The position numbers and the translations under genes are program-made. The notes under the pieces were generated by a model. The model did no database searches and was not told the origin of the DNA. It was given only the letters and a program-made list of their open reading frames with translations. This document shows, piece after piece, positions 16,982 through 25,677 of a DNA stretch of 64,000 bases. The DNA lies in the NCBI GenBank assembly GCA_964434385.1, contig CAYSUW010000007.1, positions 8,547-72,546 on the forward strand, read 5' to 3'. The stretch's first letter is position 1. Each line of letters starts with the position of its first letter. This DNA comes from GCA-002700125 sp964434385. GTDB taxonomy: Bacteria > Chloroflexota > Dehalococcoidia > Lucifugimonadales > Lucifugimonadaceae.

Positions 16982-17671
16982 ATGATTATTAGAATTATTA
17001 CAATATTTCCTGAAATGTGTACTAGTTTTCTTGATTATGGAAATTTGAAAAGATCTGTAAATTCAGGAAAAGTAGAAATTTCACTACATGATCTGAGGAA
17101 TTATTCCTTAGATAAAAATAGGACAGTTGACGATACTCCTTTCGGGGGAGGTCCAGGAATGGTAATGAAGCCTGAGCCATTTTTTAATTGTGTGGAATTA
17201 TTATCAAAAGAGGAAAATAAAAAACCTTTTGTTATTCTTACAAGTCCTCAGGGAAAAGTGTTGGATCAAAGTTTAGTTGAAAAATTAAAAGAAAATGAAG
17301 TTATTTATATTTTATGTGGAAGATATGAGGGAGTTGATAATAGAGTCTCAGAACATTTAGTAGATGAAGAAATAAGTGTAGGAGATTATATTCTTAGTGG
17401 TGGTGAAATCCCTGCGATGACAATTGCAGATTCTATTGTGAGATTAATCCCTGGAGTTTTAGGATCAAAGAATTCTGCAGATCATGATACATTTTCTGAA
17501 AAATATCAACGAAAATTGAAAGGACCTGTATATACAAGACCTCAAAATTATAAAGGATTCAAAGTGCCTGAAATTCTCTTATCAGGAGATCATAAACAGA
17601 TTGAAGAATGGAGAAAATTAGAGTCAAATAAGCGTTCTTTTTTAAGAAGACCTGACTTAATCAACGAATAA
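16982..17671 (+). CDS. trmD: tRNA (guanine(37)-N1)-methyltransferase
   Basis: A 229-residue SPOUT (trefoil-knot) enzyme that methylates G37 next to the anticodon and prevents frameshifting. DDTPFGGGPGMVMKPEP, ILCGRYEGVDNRV and SVGDYILSGGEIPAM form the SAM-binding knot; VYTRPQNYKG follows. Length is normal. The trmD-rplS order is the common bacterial one, but rpsP and rimM, which usually precede it, are replaced here by an MMPL transporter gene. Confidence 0.95.
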   Translation: MIIRIITIFPEMCTSFLDYGNLKRSVNSGKVEISLHDLRNYSLDKNRTVDDTPFGGGPGMVMKPEPFFNCVELLSKEENKKPFVILTSPQGKVLDQSLVEKLKENEVIYILCGRYEGVDNRVSEHLVDEEISVGDYILSGGEIPAMTIADSIVRLIPGVLGSKNSADHDTFSEKYQRKLKGPVYTRPQNYKGFKVPEILLSGDHKQIEEWRKLESNKRSFLRRPDLINE

Positions 17672-17809
17672 ATCTTAAAATTTCTATAATAAAACGTTGA
17701 TATATTGATGATGACAGATATAGAATAGCTTTTGGCTTTAAGAGAGTAAAAATTTTAAATTTTAAATTTAAATATCAAGTTAACCTGAAGAATTTTAAAG
17801 AGTAAAGTT

Positions 17810-18435
17810 ATGAATAGAGAAGAATCAAAGGAAGAAACTTCTAAAGCGGAAGAGCCTAAAGCGGAAGAGCCTAAAGCAGAAGAGCCTAAAGCGGANNNNN
17901 NNNNNNNNNNNNNNNNNNNNNNNNNNNNNNNNNNNNNNNNNNNNNNNNNNNNNNNNNNNNNNNNNNNNNNNNNNNNNNNNNNNNNNNNNNNNNNNCTAAA
18001 GCGGAAGAGCCTAAAGCGGAAGAGCCTAAAGCAGAAGAGCCTAAAGCGGAAGAGCCTAAAGCGGAAGAGCCTAAAGCGGAAGAGCCTAAAGCACCAGCAT
18101 TAAAAAATTCTTTGGTTGGTAAAATAGAAGAATTTAGACCTGGTGATACTGTTATAGTAAATATTAGAATCAAAGAGGGAGATAGAGAACGTATTCAGGC
18201 ATTTCAAGGTAATGTAATAAAAGGTAGATTCAACAACCTTCGTTCCCCTTCTATAGAAAGCACTTTTACTGTTAGAAGAATATCTAGTGGAATAGGCGTA
18301 GAACGAATTTTCCCTTATTTTTCTTCAGTAATTGATTCCTTAAAAGTTACTAGGAGAGGTAAAGTCAGACAGGGGAAACTTTATTACCTACGCGGAAGAA
18401 CTGGAAAGAGTGCAAGAATTAAAGAACGTAGATAA
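17810..18435 (+). CDS. rplS: 50S ribosomal protein L19 with PKAEE-repeat N-terminal extension (interrupted by a sequence gap)
   Basis: The C-terminal 107 residues (from about 18112) are a complete L19: LVGKIEEFRPGDTV, the central VERIFPYFSS, and YYLRGRTGKSARIKERR. L19 sits at the 30S-50S interface of the ribosome. Before it is an unusual tail, MNREESKEETSK followed by repeats of P-K-A-E-E, each a 15-nt unit. A run of 100 N (17896-17995) interrupts this tail. The two sides are in different frames across exactly 100 nt. Phase continuity of the 15-nt repeat requires a missing length of 5+15n, so the gap size is a placeholder and the gene is probably intact. At least nine full or partial repeats are visible. 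Confidence 0.85.
17838..18091 (+). repeat. 15-nt tandem repeat (PKAEE codons) containing an assembly gap
   Basis: Tandem copies of the unit cctaaagcggaagag lie on both sides of 100 N, with GCG/GCA synonymous variation in the alanine codon. The unit is exactly five codons, so copy-number change keeps the rplS frame. The assembler probably broke here because the array exceeds the read length. Confidence 0.9.
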
Positions 18436-18474
18436 TTTAATGAGTTTCATTCTAATTGAAAGGTATAATTTAAA

Positions 18475-19158
18475 ATGTCAATTTTACAAATAAGAACATT
18501 TCCTGATCCTATTTTGAGATCTAAAGCAAAACCTGTCATGGAAATAAACGATGATATCAAAAATTTAACTTCTGATATGATTGAAACTTTACTTGAAGCT
18601 AAAGGATTAGGATTAGCAGCTAATCAAGTAGGAGTATTAAAAAGAATAATAGTATTAAATTTCCCAGAAAAACAGCCTATGGCATTAATTAACCCAGAAA
18701 TAATGAAGAAGATAGGAAGACGAGAAGTAGAAGAAGGATGTTTAAGTTTTCCTCATCACAGTGGATTAGTAGAAAGATCTATAAAAATTAAAGCCCAAGC
18801 ACTTGATGAACACGGAGGTAGGTTGTATTTTAATAGTGAAGAATTGTTCGCTCAAGTTTTGCAACACGAGATTGATCATTTAAATGGGATATTATTTATT
18901 GATCATTTGAAAAATCATGAGAAATTACATCCAAGGAAAGCAAAATATCCAGAAATCCATGAACATGACTTAAAAATTGAAGTAGAAGTAATCAAAGATC
19001 AAGCTTCTGATCAACAAGATAATACATATAATGAAAAATTATACTCTGAAATAAAAATCGAAAAAATGTTAGAAGCATTGGAAAAAGGTAATTTGTTAAT
19101 TGATTTATCATCTTCAAAACCGAAATCTGAAAATGAGAAATTGGTAGGGAATTTATAA
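18475..19158 (+). CDS. def: peptide deformylase with C-terminal extension
   Basis: A 227-residue metalloenzyme that removes the formyl group from nascent N-terminal methionine. The three family motifs are intact: GLGLAANQVG (about residue 44), EEGCLSFP (about 84) with the metal cysteine, and QHEIDHLNG (about 129) with the two metal histidines and catalytic Glu. The catalytic domain ends near residue 165. The remaining 60 or so residues are a charged extension, absent from typical 150-170-residue enzymes and of unknown use. Its stop overlaps the secD start by one base. Confidence 0.93.
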   Translation: MSILQIRTFPDPILRSKAKPVMEINDDIKNLTSDMIETLLEAKGLGLAANQVGVLKRIIVLNFPEKQPMALINPEIMKKIGRREVEEGCLSFPHHSGLVERSIKIKAQALDEHGGRLYFNSEELFAQVLQHEIDHLNGILFIDHLKNHEKLHPRKAKYPEIHEHDLKIEVEVIKDQASDQQDNTYNEKLYSEIKIEKMLEALEKGNLLIDLSSSKPKSENEKLVGNL

Positions 19159-21140
19159 TGTTGAGATATAGAGGTTTAATATTTATTCTAATTTTCTTTG
19201 TAATAGCGTTAATTGCAATATCTATTCCCCAGATCAACATAAATTTATGGGGTAATGAGTTTAAAAGAGGAGAAGAGGGAAGTTTCATAGGTTTATCTCT
19301 AGGACTTGATTTGAAAGGTGGAACACATTTAGTTTATGAAGCACAACCTAAAGAAGGAGATGTGATATCTGCTGATGATATGGAAGGTGTTAGAAAAATC
19401 CTTGAAAAAAGAGTTAATAGTTTTGGAATTAGCGAACCTTCAGTTCAATTATTAGGTTCAGCAGGTTCAACTCCTGATAGAATCCTTATTCAATTACCTG
19501 GTTTGGATAAGACCAACGTTAACTTATTTTTTGCTTCACAAGCTTCCTTAGAACAAGTTGAAAGTTTATTTAAATCTGAATCGCTAGGTTATGAAAATGC
19601 AAAGGTTTCCCAATCAGAAGATGGAACTTTTTCTGTGATGATTGATGAGTTAAATTCTTCTAGAAATTCTAATGATGTAGAGGACGATATGGCTGATCCA
19701 GCTATATTAGATATTTTAGATGTCTTGGATAAAGAGTTCCCGATTAAGTTGGTTTTGGCTTTTTCTCCAGGAGAGAATGAATCGGAAGACAATACTCAAG
19801 AAAATGATTTACCAGATATTTCTAAGGTTGAAGAGATAGCTAAATCTATGGGTATGCAAGATTTTGAAGTTGAAGATCTAAGGCAAGGTGTTTATCAAAT
19901 AACTTTTAATAATTTTAAGCATAAGTTTGATTCTAAGAATTTCAGAGAATTTGATTCATCAGATTTACAACAAATTGTAAATCCTTTCTTTACTTTAGGC
20001 TCAATATATCAAGCTTCATTAACTGGAGGAGTTGTCAAGTTTAGTATTACAGGTGGTGTAGAAGAAGCTAAAAAGCTTATTGGAGAGACAGCTTTATTAG
20101 AATTTAAGGAAAGAGATTGTATGCCTGTAGATAATCCTTCTGTAACTGAATGGCCTCCTGATGGATTATCTAAGACTGATTGGGTAAACCAAAGATGCCT
20201 AAATCCAAAATATTATGAAGATAAAGCAGTGAATTTAAGTGGAAAAAATTTAATTGATGCTTTCCCCGATGTTCAACCTGGATTATCAAAACCTATAGTA
20301 AGTGTGGTTTTTGATGAACAAGGAGGAGATGACTTCTTTTCTATCACTAGTAGAATTGCAAATAATCAAGATGCCCTAGCTATTTTCTTGGATGGTGAAG
20401 AGTTAATAGCACCTACGGCAAGTTCAGGGATTTCTGGAGGAAGAGCTTATATTGATGGTCCTACTTTTACTTCTGAAAGAGTTAGAACTATTTCTATCCA
20501 ACTTAAATCAGGAGCATTACCTGTAGGACTTAAGTTAATTCAGGAAAGAAACGTGAATGCCACATTAGGAGAAGATTCTCTAAATAAAAGCGTTATGGCA
20601 GGAAGTATTGGATTAATATTAGTGTTAATTTTTATGGTTTCTTATTATAAAGCTCCAGGACTAGTGGCCTCTGTTGCTCTAATATTATATGGAGTACTAC
20701 TTCTTGCAATCTTTAAAATAGTTCCTGTTACTTTAACTCTATCAGGAGCAGCAGCTGTGATCCTATCAATAGGTGTAGCTGTAGATGCAAACATTTTAAT
20801 ATCTGAAAGAATTAAAGAAGAAATTAGATCAGGAAGACTACTACTTTCTTCAATAAGAGAAGGGTTTCAAAGGGCTTGGCCATCAATTAGAGATAGTAAT
20901 ATTTCTACAATTATTACATGTATGGTTTTGTATTGGTTTGGAGATAGATTTGGTACTAGTGTGATTCAAGGGTTTGCTTTAACTCTTGGAATAGGAGTAA
21001 TTTTAAGTATGTTTACTGCTTATTTTGTAAGTAGAGTCTTAATGAGATTAATTGGAATGACACCTCTAGGAACACGGTTATCTTTATTTGTCCCTACAGG
21101 AAAGGTTAATGATAATACAGAGGGTAATTCTAATGATTAA
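19158..21140 (+). CDS. secD: protein translocase subunit SecD
   Basis: A 660-residue membrane subunit of the accessory SecDF complex, which uses the proton gradient to pull secreted proteins across. It has an N-terminal helix (about residues 5-25), the SLGLDLKGGTHLVYE motif, a large extracytoplasmic P1 domain with an acidic insertion around residues 160-225, and a C-terminal block of five helices. That block includes SIGVAVDANILISERIKEE, the conserved D-A-N proton-path region. ATG overlaps the def stop (TAATG), and secF follows with an 8-nt overlap. Confidence 0.93.
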   Translation: MLRYRGLIFILIFFVIALIAISIPQININLWGNEFKRGEEGSFIGLSLGLDLKGGTHLVYEAQPKEGDVISADDMEGVRKILEKRVNSFGISEPSVQLLGSAGSTPDRILIQLPGLDKTNVNLFFASQASLEQVESLFKSESLGYENAKVSQSEDGTFSVMIDELNSSRNSNDVEDDMADPAILDILDVLDKEFPIKLVLAFSPGENESEDNTQENDLPDISKVEEIAKSMGMQDFEVEDLRQGVYQITFNNFKHKFDSKNFREFDSSDLQQIVNPFFTLGSIYQASLTGGVVKFSITGGVEEAKKLIGETALLEFKERDCMPVDNPSVTEWPPDGLSKTDWVNQRCLNPKYYEDKAVNLSGKNLIDAFPDVQPGLSKPIVSVVFDEQGGDDFFSITSRIANNQDALAIFLDGEELIAPTASSGISGGRAYIDGPTFTSERVRTISIQLKSGALPVGLKLIQERNVNATLGEDSLNKSVMAGSIGLILVLIFMVSYYKAPGLVASVALILYGVLLLAIFKIVPVTLTLSGAAAVILSIGVAVDANILISERIKEEIRSGRLLLSSIREGFQRAWPSIRDSNISTIITCMVLYWFGDRFGTSVIQGFALTLGIGVILSMFTAYFVSRVLMRLIGMTPLGTRLSLFVPTGKVNDNTEGNSND

Positions 21141-22053
21141 TATTGTAGATAAAAGATTATGGTTTTTAGGCTTATCTTTTGGATTACTTTTAATAGGAAT
21201 AATAGTAATTGCTATACCACCTCACTTGAATTTGGGTATAGATTTCACATCAGGTTCTACTGTTACAGTAGAATTCAATAATGATCCTGGATCACAAAAA
21301 ATTGAAAATTCTTTAGCAAGTATAGGTGTAAATAATTTTTCAGTACAATCTATGGGAGAAGGTAGTTATTTTATTCGTCTTCAAGAATTGAGTGATTCTG
21401 ATGATAATTCAAAATCTAATCAGGAATCAGGAATTTCACGAGAAGATTTGGAAAAAAGTTTTTCTGGGATTAATGAAAATTTCAAAATCCTTAGTGTTGA
21501 AACTGTAGGCAAAAAAATTGCAGATGGTACAATTCAAAACTCTATTATAGCAGTAGCGGTAGCATCATTATTTGTAATGGCATATATAATGTATGCATTT
21601 AGAAGCGTAGGGAATTCTTTTAGATATGCTCTAGGAGCTATTATCGCTTTATTGCATGATGTTTTTATAATATTAGGTTTATTTGCTATTTTAGGAGTTT
21701 TGTTTGGAATCCAAGTAAATGCAATTTTCATAGTAGGAATTCTTACTGTGATTGGTTACAGTGTGAATGATACCATTGTTGTATTTGATCGTATTCGTGA
21801 AAATCAATTACGTTTACCTAATAGAGTATTTTCAGAGACAGTTAATTTGGCAATTAACGAATCTATAGCTAGGTCTCTGAATACAAGTGCAACTACTTGT
21901 TTAGTTATAATAGCTATGTTGCTTTTTGGGGGAACTTCACTTAGGGATTTCTTATTAGTTTTATTATTAGGTGTAATAATTGGAACTTATAGTTCTATAT
22001 TTATAGCTGCTCAATTTCTTGTATTCTGGGAAGAAGGTTTTAGAAGAAAATAA
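21133..22053 (+). CDS. secF: protein translocase subunit SecF
   Basis: SecD's partner, 306 residues from the preferred ATG at 21133, which overlaps the secD stop by 8 nt (ATGATTAA). The frame opens earlier at 21088, but those 15 residues do not resemble SecF. NLGIDFTSGSTVTVEF is the SecF counterpart of the SecD G-L-D-L-K-G-G motif. Five further helices include GYSVNDTIVVFDRIRENQ, the conserved D-T-I-V-V-F-D-R-I-R-E signature. Confidence 0.93.
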   Translation: MINIVDKRLWFLGLSFGLLLIGIIVIAIPPHLNLGIDFTSGSTVTVEFNNDPGSQKIENSLASIGVNNFSVQSMGEGSYFIRLQELSDSDDNSKSNQESGISREDLEKSFSGINENFKILSVETVGKKIADGTIQNSIIAVAVASLFVMAYIMYAFRSVGNSFRYALGAIIALLHDVFIILGLFAILGVLFGIQVNAIFIVGILTVIGYSVNDTIVVFDRIRENQLRLPNRVFSETVNLAINESIARSLNTSATTCLVIIAMLLFGGTSLRDFLLVLLLGVIIGTYSSIFIAAQFLVFWEEGFRRK

Positions 22054-22073
22054 ATCATTTTTTATTTATTTTC
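22046..22073. terminator. A/T-rich inverted repeat between convergent genes
   Basis: gaaaataaat and atttattttc form a 10-nt perfect inverted repeat with an 8-nt T-rich loop. It spans the stops of secF and the convergent unknown gene. The position suits a bidirectional terminator, but the stem is nearly all A/T and so weak. Confidence 0.35.
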
Positions 22074-22567
22074 ACAGAATCTCCATTAATTTGAATTATT
22101 GAATTTCCGACTACTATTTGTTCTGTGCCTAAACGAATGAGTGTCTGCCAAATTTCTATCAGTCTAGTATTAGAATCATCTTTTTTTGTTTTTAAAATAG
22201 ATTTAGATGATATTCCCCAAAGAGTACTTTGTTGAGGGTCAGTTTTTAAAATTCCTATTAATTCATCGAAGAAAAAATTAAATGAATATTCAGATAATTC
22301 TGTTAAGTTTATTTCGGTGTTGTCTTTAGAGAAGAATATCTCAAAAATAACTTTTTCGGATGGGTGATTTTCTTTTTTTATATATAATTTTAATGTAGGT
22401 TTATGAGAGTGTTCAAAATAATTTTTACCAAAATCTGATTTAATAGCATCTTCTCTTATTTTTGCTTGTAATAATCTAAAAAAATTAGATAGATTTGATA
22501 AGGAAAAGTGAGATTTTTTTATTATAAGAATTAATATACCTGTTTTATTCATAATAATTCTACGCAT
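22055..22567 (-). CDS. conserved-looking protein of unknown function
   Basis: I do not recognise this 170-residue protein. It is probably cytosolic: it has no membrane helix, beyond a short hydrophobic strand at residues 8-16. The later part reads as alternating strands and one helix (LSEYSFNFFFDELIGILKTD), ending in a short beta-rich element (QIVVGNSIIQINGDSVKI). Its first possible start overlaps hemW by 8 nt, and an ATG five codons later (22552) is an alternative. It is the last gene of the unit 23774-hemW-this gene, so a role linked to HemW is possible but unsupported. Confidence 0.6.
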   Translation of the reverse strand: MRRIIMNKTGILILIIKKSHFSLSNLSNFFRLLQAKIREDAIKSDFGKNYFEHSHKPTLKLYIKKENHPSEKVIFEIFFSKDNTEINLTELSEYSFNFFFDELIGILKTDPQQSTLWGISSKSILKTKKDDSNTRLIEIWQTLIRLGTEQIVVGNSIIQINGDSVKINKK

Positions 22568-23786
22568 GTAAGGGATTACAAATTTCTTGGAAAAACTTGA
22601 GTGTTATTTCATTGCTAATAAGTATTCCTTTATCAGTTAATTTGGTTTTTTCAGTGTTATCTTCTATTAATTCTAAGGTTGTAAGTTCAGATAGTAAGTT
22701 GTTAAATTTATTCGAGAAATCTATATTGAAATCCTTATTTATATCTTTATGAATTATTCCTTTTATTAATTTTAGACTTAACATAATTCTATCAAAGAGA
22801 ATATCATTGTTACTTAAAATCTCTTGGTCATTAATCATCCCTATATTAGACATTCCTAATAGAGGATTATTATTTGGATGATTATGAATTATTCTCATAT
22901 TTTCAATGTATTTTTTGGGGGATTTTATATTAGAAAACCTTTGATTGTTAAAATACGAATGTGCTCCAGCACCAACTCCTACATACTCATTACCTGACCA
23001 ATATCTCAGATTATGGTTACTTTCCATTTTAGGCTTAGACCAATTAGAAATTTCATAGTGATTAAATCCTATTTTTGGTAAGAAGTCTTTTTGAAAAAAA
23101 TACATTTCTTCTACTTTTTTATCTCTTAAGCCCGTAATTTTTCCTTGTTTCTTCCAAGAATAAAATGGAGTTCCTTTTTCAAAAGTCAGATTATAAGTAG
23201 ATAAATGATTTATCTCAAAATCTTTTATCTTTTTTAATGAGTTTTGCCACTGAGAAATTGATTGAGATGGAATCCCATACATTAAATCTACGTTAAAATT
23301 TTTAAAACCTGCTTTTAAAGTATTTTCTATAGATTTTAATGCTGTTTCTTTATTGTGATTTCTACCTAATTTTACCAATAATGAATTACTAAAGCTTTGT
23401 ATTCCAATACTTAAACGATTCACACCTATTTTTAACAAGGAAGATAATTTGTTTATATTTAGATCTACTGGATTAGCTTCTAAGGTAACTTCAGCATTTG
23501 AATTTAGATGAAATTTAGATTTTAAGGATTCAATAATATCTTTTATATACGAATCATTAATATAAGATGGTGTTCCACCACCAAAATAAACACTTTCTAT
23601 TTTATAAGGTTCTAATATTTGCCTCCAATTATTAATTTCTATATTTATAGATTTCATATAATTTGGAATAAAATTTTCTATATTCTCATAAGTGTTAAAG
23701 TCACAATAGGGACATTTTATTTGGCAAAATGGTATATGAATATAAAGAGATATTTGTTTTTTCTCTTTGTATTCTAAGGAGTCCAT
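22560..23786 (-). CDS. hemW: radical SAM protein HemW (heme chaperone; coproporphyrinogen oxidase-like)
   Basis: A 408-residue radical-SAM protein. SLYIHIPFCQIKCPYCDFNTY contains the [4Fe-4S] CxxxCxxC motif. VYFGGGTPSYI, EANPVDLN, VNRLSIGIQSF and VDLMYGIPSQS are the following barrel strands of the HemN/HemW family, with a winged-helix-like C-terminal domain. The N terminus starts almost at the barrel, as in HemW, whereas true HemN has an extra N-terminal arm. HemW-type proteins are considered heme chaperones. It overlaps its upstream neighbour by 13 nt and the downstream gene by 8 nt. Confidence 0.88.
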   Translation of the reverse strand: MDSLEYKEKKQISLYIHIPFCQIKCPYCDFNTYENIENFIPNYMKSINIEINNWRQILEPYKIESVYFGGGTPSYINDSYIKDIIESLKSKFHLNSNAEVTLEANPVDLNINKLSSLLKIGVNRLSIGIQSFSNSLLVKLGRNHNKETALKSIENTLKAGFKNFNVDLMYGIPSQSISQWQNSLKKIKDFEINHLSTYNLTFEKGTPFYSWKKQGKITGLRDKKVEEMYFFQKDFLPKIGFNHYEISNWSKPKMESNHNLRYWSGNEYVGVGAGAHSYFNNQRFSNIKSPKKYIENMRIIHNHPNNNPLLGMSNIGMINDQEILSNNDILFDRIMLSLKLIKGIIHKDINKDFNIDFSNKFNNLLSELTTLELIEDNTEKTKLTDKGILISNEITLKFFQEICNPLHA

Positions 23787-24469
23787 AGACCACCTTCTTT
23801 GTCTGAAGAACCATTCTGAGTAGTATTTTCTTCATTGTCCTGATGAGACTCAGCACCCTTTAATGATTTTTCTTTTTCAGTAAGCCATCTGATAATTTTG
23901 TCATGTTCAGGAGGCATAATATTGAAAATTTCTATTTCTGGAGGGATTTTAAAATTTTGTACTGATCCAATTAATAACCCTGCTTCAGTTTCTCCTATTG
24001 TATTCAACTGATCGGTAACAAAAGAATTTCTATTTTCAACTACTTCAGTATATTCTTTAAGTATAAGATCTTTAACATGTTCACTAGCAAACCCTAATTG
24101 AATTATTCTTGTCCAATCCATTAATTGTTTATAATTATCCTCGGATTCTATCCCTAGAAGAGTTGAGCCTGTACGAATTCTTGAATTAATTAAATCTAAT
24201 GAAAATTTATTTAAACTACCTATTTGATTTAATCCCTCTTTTCCTTCTGACCATACTCCTTCATGAAAAATTATTGATACAATTCCAGCTTGTGATTCTA
24301 ATTTCTGTATTTGAACGTCACATGCTTGCCAATATCCTTTTAAAAGAGAAGTGTATTCTTCTATATCAGGAAAGTAATTTATGATTAATGGAACTAAATA
24401 TATTTTTCTACTTCTTTGAGCATGATCTGCATTGGGCTTTGTTATTTTTCCTAACTCTTCAGCTGTCAT
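23774..24469 (-). CDS. protein of unknown function
   Basis: A 231-residue soluble protein that I cannot assign. Its ATG has a strong AAGGAGG site, so it is certainly expressed as its own translation unit. The text suggests mostly helical structure, with YLVPLIINYFPDIEEYTSLLKGYW near the N terminus, a strand pair around GIVSIIFHEGVW, and a conserved-looking centre FASEHVKDLILKEYTEVVENR. The last 30 residues are charged and probably disordered. It is translationally coupled to hemW (13-nt overlap). Its gene order suggests a lineage-specific partner of HemW or of heme metabolism, which is inference only. Confidence 0.7.
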   Translation of the reverse strand: MTAEELGKITKPNADHAQRSRKIYLVPLIINYFPDIEEYTSLLKGYWQACDVQIQKLESQAGIVSIIFHEGVWSEGKEGLNQIGSLNKFSLDLINSRIRTGSTLLGIESEDNYKQLMDWTRIIQLGFASEHVKDLILKEYTEVVENRNSFVTDQLNTIGETEAGLLIGSVQNFKIPPEIEIFNIMPPEHDKIIRWLTEKEKSLKGAESHQDNEENTTQNGSSDKEGGLWTP

Positions 24470-24499
24470 ATATCCTCCTTTAGAGTGTGTTTATATTAT

Positions 24500-25564
24500 T
24501 TAAACTGAAAATAAAAAATTTATCACATCACCATTTTTAACAATGTAATTTTTTCCTTCAGTTCTTAAGATTCCTTTTTTCTTTGCTTCTACAAATCCGC
24601 CAGATTCTAATAATTCAGAATAATGTATCACTTCAGCTCTTATGAAACCTCTTGAGATATCTGAATGTATTTTTTGAGCAGATTCAACAGCAGTAGATCC
24701 CGACTTTATTTGCCATGCTTTGGTATCCTTTTTACCTGTTGTTAAGAAATGAATTATTTTATTTTCTTTGAGTACTAGCTCAACCATTGATGGGATAGAA
24801 AAATCATTAATTTTTAAGTCTTGACGTATTTCTTGAGCATCTTGTTTATTAAGAAGTAATAATTCTTCTTCTAATTTCCCATAAATATACGCTGAAGAAG
24901 TGTTACTTTTAGTAATTTCAGATAATTTTATATCATTATAATTTTCATCTATGTTTAATACTATAGTGATTGGAATTGAGCTTAAGAAAAAACTTTCTTC
25001 TAATATTTTTGAATATTCATTGTTTTGTTTAGTTTTTTCAAAAGAAGATTCTTCTTCCATCTCTTTCTTTATAGATTCTAATAATTTCAATTGTACTTTT
25101 ACGTGTTCTAGATTTTTTTTGTTTAATAATTTTTTTTCTGAGTTAATTTTTTCAATTCTTTTTTCGATCATATTTATATCTTTCAATCTTTGTTCCAATA
25201 AAAATTGTTCTAAATCTCTTTCTGGATCTATTTCTCCAAACGGATGGGGAACAGAAGGATCAGAAAATGACCTAATCATAAGTAGGATTGCATCAAATTC
25301 TTGAAGAGAATTTATGATTTCATCTGTAAAAAATTCGCTAGAATTATTAAATGGTTGAGTATTATCAAAATCCATAATTTCAATTTCAGCAAATGAAGTT
25401 TTAATACTTGATGAGAGATTGCTCAATTCTTCTACTCGGCTATCAGGAATTTTCATTATTCCTAGAGAATTGCTTTTTGAAGATTTTTGATTTGTATTAT
25501 TAGTTAAACAATTGAAAATAGTAGTTTTTCCGCTCATTGGTAACCCTAAAATTGCTATTTTCAT
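24500..25564 (-). CDS. ychF: YchF/OLA1-like P-loop ATPase
   Basis: A 354-residue protein of the Obg-like YchF subfamily. The N-terminal P loop is GLPMSGKTTIFN. The G4 position reads VLNIDEN: an N-x-x-E in place of N-K-x-D is characteristic of YchF, which prefers ATP over GTP. A long coiled-coil insertion (about residues 125-190) follows the ATPase core. The C-terminal TGS domain includes IHFLTTGKKDTKAWQIKSGSTAVESAQKIHSDISRGFIRAEVI. YchF is linked to ribosomes, the proteasome-like stress response and redox regulation. Divergent from holA. Confidence 0.88.
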   Translation of the reverse strand: MKIAILGLPMSGKTTIFNCLTNNTNQKSSKSNSLGIMKIPDSRVEELSNLSSSIKTSFAEIEIMDFDNTQPFNNSSEFFTDEIINSLQEFDAILLMIRSFSDPSVPHPFGEIDPERDLEQFLLEQRLKDINMIEKRIEKINSEKKLLNKKNLEHVKVQLKLLESIKKEMEEESSFEKTKQNNEYSKILEESFFLSSIPITIVLNIDENYNDIKLSEITKSNTSSAYIYGKLEEELLLLNKQDAQEIRQDLKINDFSIPSMVELVLKENKIIHFLTTGKKDTKAWQIKSGSTAVESAQKIHSDISRGFIRAEVIHYSELLESGGFVEAKKKGILRTEGKNYIVKNGDVINFLFSV

Positions 25565-25677
25565 ATGTGTGTAGTTTTGAAATATTAAATTTGAGTATTC
25601 TAATTGAATTATATATGTTTATGATGTAAATGTTACTTAAAATAATACTTCAATATCAAATTGAAATTTAGGGAAAT

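Noticed and set aside
17886..18173. Frames across the gap reading LKRKS or LGSSA repeats
   Set aside because: They are alternative-frame or antisense readings of the 15-nt PKAEE repeat created by the 100-N placeholder.
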